In this document: piece by piece, positions 63,243 to 64,000 of the stretch | How positions within the stretch are numbered: position 1 is the stretch's first letter | Layout: every line of letters begins with the position of its first letter | Source of the DNA: an uncultured Lachnospiraceae bacterium | GTDB taxonomy: Bacteria > Bacillota > Clostridia > Lachnospirales > Lachnospiraceae | Reading direction: 5' to 3' | Length of the DNA: 64,000 nt | NCBI GenBank assembly: GCA_944384105.1 | Contig: CALWSC010000059.1 | Coordinates: 1-64,000 of the forward strand | Translations under genes and position numbers: made by a program | Notes under the pieces: generated by a model | The model's input: the letters and a program-made list of their open reading frames with translations, nothing else | Database searches by the model: none | What the model was told of the DNA's origin: nothing

Positions 63243-64000
63243 TCAGCGCAGCACCGCCGCATCTTCCTGCGCTTTATACCGAAAGCTCTGTATCAATAGT
63301 TCCGTCTCTTTTCCCCGCGCATAGATCCCCAGCGTCGGTCCGGTAAAGCGCTTGCCATACCGGTATCCCTCGTCACAGAGATAGGAGGCGTCCTCTGCCA
63401 GAGACATGAAGGACTCTTTTGTGTCCGTCTCAAGGATACATTCACGGCGTACGCCCTCTGCCCTGCAGATAATCCTGATGTTTCCAGGCATCTGCCTGAT
63501 TTCTCCCGCAGCGCTTCTTCTCTTCTCATCCCCGCGGTTTTCTTCCATAAAGCAATAGCAGCGTTCTCCCTCTTTCGCGATTCCAAATTTGATCCATGTC
63601 CTCTCGTCATAATAGCATACGAAATCTGCCTCCCCGCCGTCGCTCAGGCTTTTCACCTCCAGCTCTGTCTGCGCTTCAAACGTGAGCGCCGTCTGGCGGC
63701 GCAGCAGCGCATTTCTCGCATGCAGACTGTCCAGATCCCAGGGATCTCCTTTCATTCTGATACCCTGGGGTGTTTCCTCAATCTCTCCTTTGCGGCGTCC
63801 TCTCGGACTCATCCATTCCAGTGACATTTTCCCGTTTTCAATGTCATTCACCCATTGTCCTGCAGATGGACGGTTCTGTACCGTTTCGGCAAACGGCATC
63901 TTTGAGAGAACGGACGGTCCTCTTCCTCTGTTAATGACAGCCCACCCGTCTGCTGTCCATTCCATTTCATCCAGCGCGGTCTCTCTTCCAAGGAATGTAT
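63243..64000 (-). CDS. C-terminal part of a GH43-type arabinosidase/xylosidase (partial)
   Basis: The frame is open to the right edge. The edge residues TFLGRETALDEMEWTADGWA, then VINRGRGPS, match the end of a GH43 catalytic propeller (LGRET.., WTEDGWPVVN). The rest is the concanavalin-A-like GH43 C2/DUF1349-type domain (about 190 residues: LRRQTALTFEAQTELEVK, ADFVCYYDERTWIKFGIAKE, FTGPTLGIYARG). The N-terminal catalytic domain is outside the window. Such enzymes trim arabinan or xylan side chains of pectin. An ATG at 63965 would give 240 residues but is internal, not a real start. Confidence 0.85.
   Translation of the reverse strand, partial: TFLGRETALDEMEWTADGWAVINRGRGPSVLSKMPFAETVQNRPSAGQWVNDIENGKMSLEWMSPRGRRKGEIEETPQGIRMKGDPWDLDSLHARNALLRRQTALTFEAQTELEVKSLSDGGEADFVCYYDERTWIKFGIAKEGERCYCFMEENRGDEKRRSAAGEIRQMPGNIRIICRAEGVRRECILETDTKESFMSLAEDASYLCDEGYRYGKRFTGPTLGIYARGKETELLIQSFRYKAQEDAAVLR

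Overview
The window comes from a chromosome of moderate GC content, most likely an anaerobic gut Firmicute of the Lachnospiraceae type (class Clostridia). The support is a full-length Gram-positive PolC replicase, a class III fructose-1,6-bisphosphatase, a threonine T-box leader, an infC-rpmI-rplT operon, an ATP-dependent PEP carboxykinase, xpaC/telA, strong AGGAGG ribosome-binding sites, and a pectin/rhamnogalacturonan utilisation locus. No tRNA, rRNA, CRISPR array or prophage was seen.

Layout. (1) 1-1.5 kb: start of an exopolysaccharide regulation operon on the minus strand (cpsB-cpsC-cpsD, cpsD cut by the window edge). (2) 1.7-7 kb: rarA, a polysaccharide deacetylase, an L,D-transpeptidase and the infC-rpmI-rplT operon with a long leader; infC appears to start at AUU. 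(3) 7.2-17.4 kb: accessory redox region on the minus strand (two aldo/keto reductases, cupin, flavin reductase-like protein, C39-like lipoprotein, DUF4405 membrane protein, flavodoxin lipoprotein, O-acetyltransferase). It ends in a decayed stretch holding remnants of a flavodoxin, an aldo/keto reductase and a LysR regulator, next to an intact LysR gene. (4) 17.5-39.1 kb: core genes (thrS with T-box, fbp, polC, ispG, xpaC-telA, vanZ-like, thyA-folA, a pflX-like radical SAM gene, a hydrolase, a GPP34 gene, a RACo-like ASKHA gene, pckA, a cytidylate kinase-like gene, a small acetyltransferase). (5) 39.1-44 kb: tandem array of three intact paralogous secreted proteins, each carrying two copies of a module (IPW near its start, YGEP near its end), plus the 3' end of a fourth paralog cut by a decayed IS605-type TnpB element whose omega-RNA-like end is preserved. 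(6) 44.4-50.6 kb: ftsH, then an operon of two CydDC-like ABC half-transporters, a YgbA-type cysteine protein broken by an in-frame stop, and a DUF454 membrane protein. Its promoter is flanked by two near-identical palindromes. (7) 50.7-64 kb: sugar and pectin catabolism: fucI with a divergent AraC regulator, a CE15-like esterase, a sugar isomerase-like protein, GH105, a GltD-like oxidoreductase, GH28 polygalacturonase, CE8 pectinesterase, an ABC transporter and a GH43 enzyme that runs off the right edge.

How it fits together: GH28, CE8, GH105 and the esterase would de-esterify and depolymerise galacturonan/rhamnogalacturonan oligomers. Several lack any visible signal peptide, so they probably act inside the cell on imported oligomers, and GH43 would trim arabinan or xylan side chains. 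The most unusual parts are the two-module paralog array with its orphaned omega-RNA, the palindrome-controlled ABC/YgbA operon, and a G10 homopolymer that breaks a small gene. All functional statements rest on sequence motifs read by eye; no database search was run.
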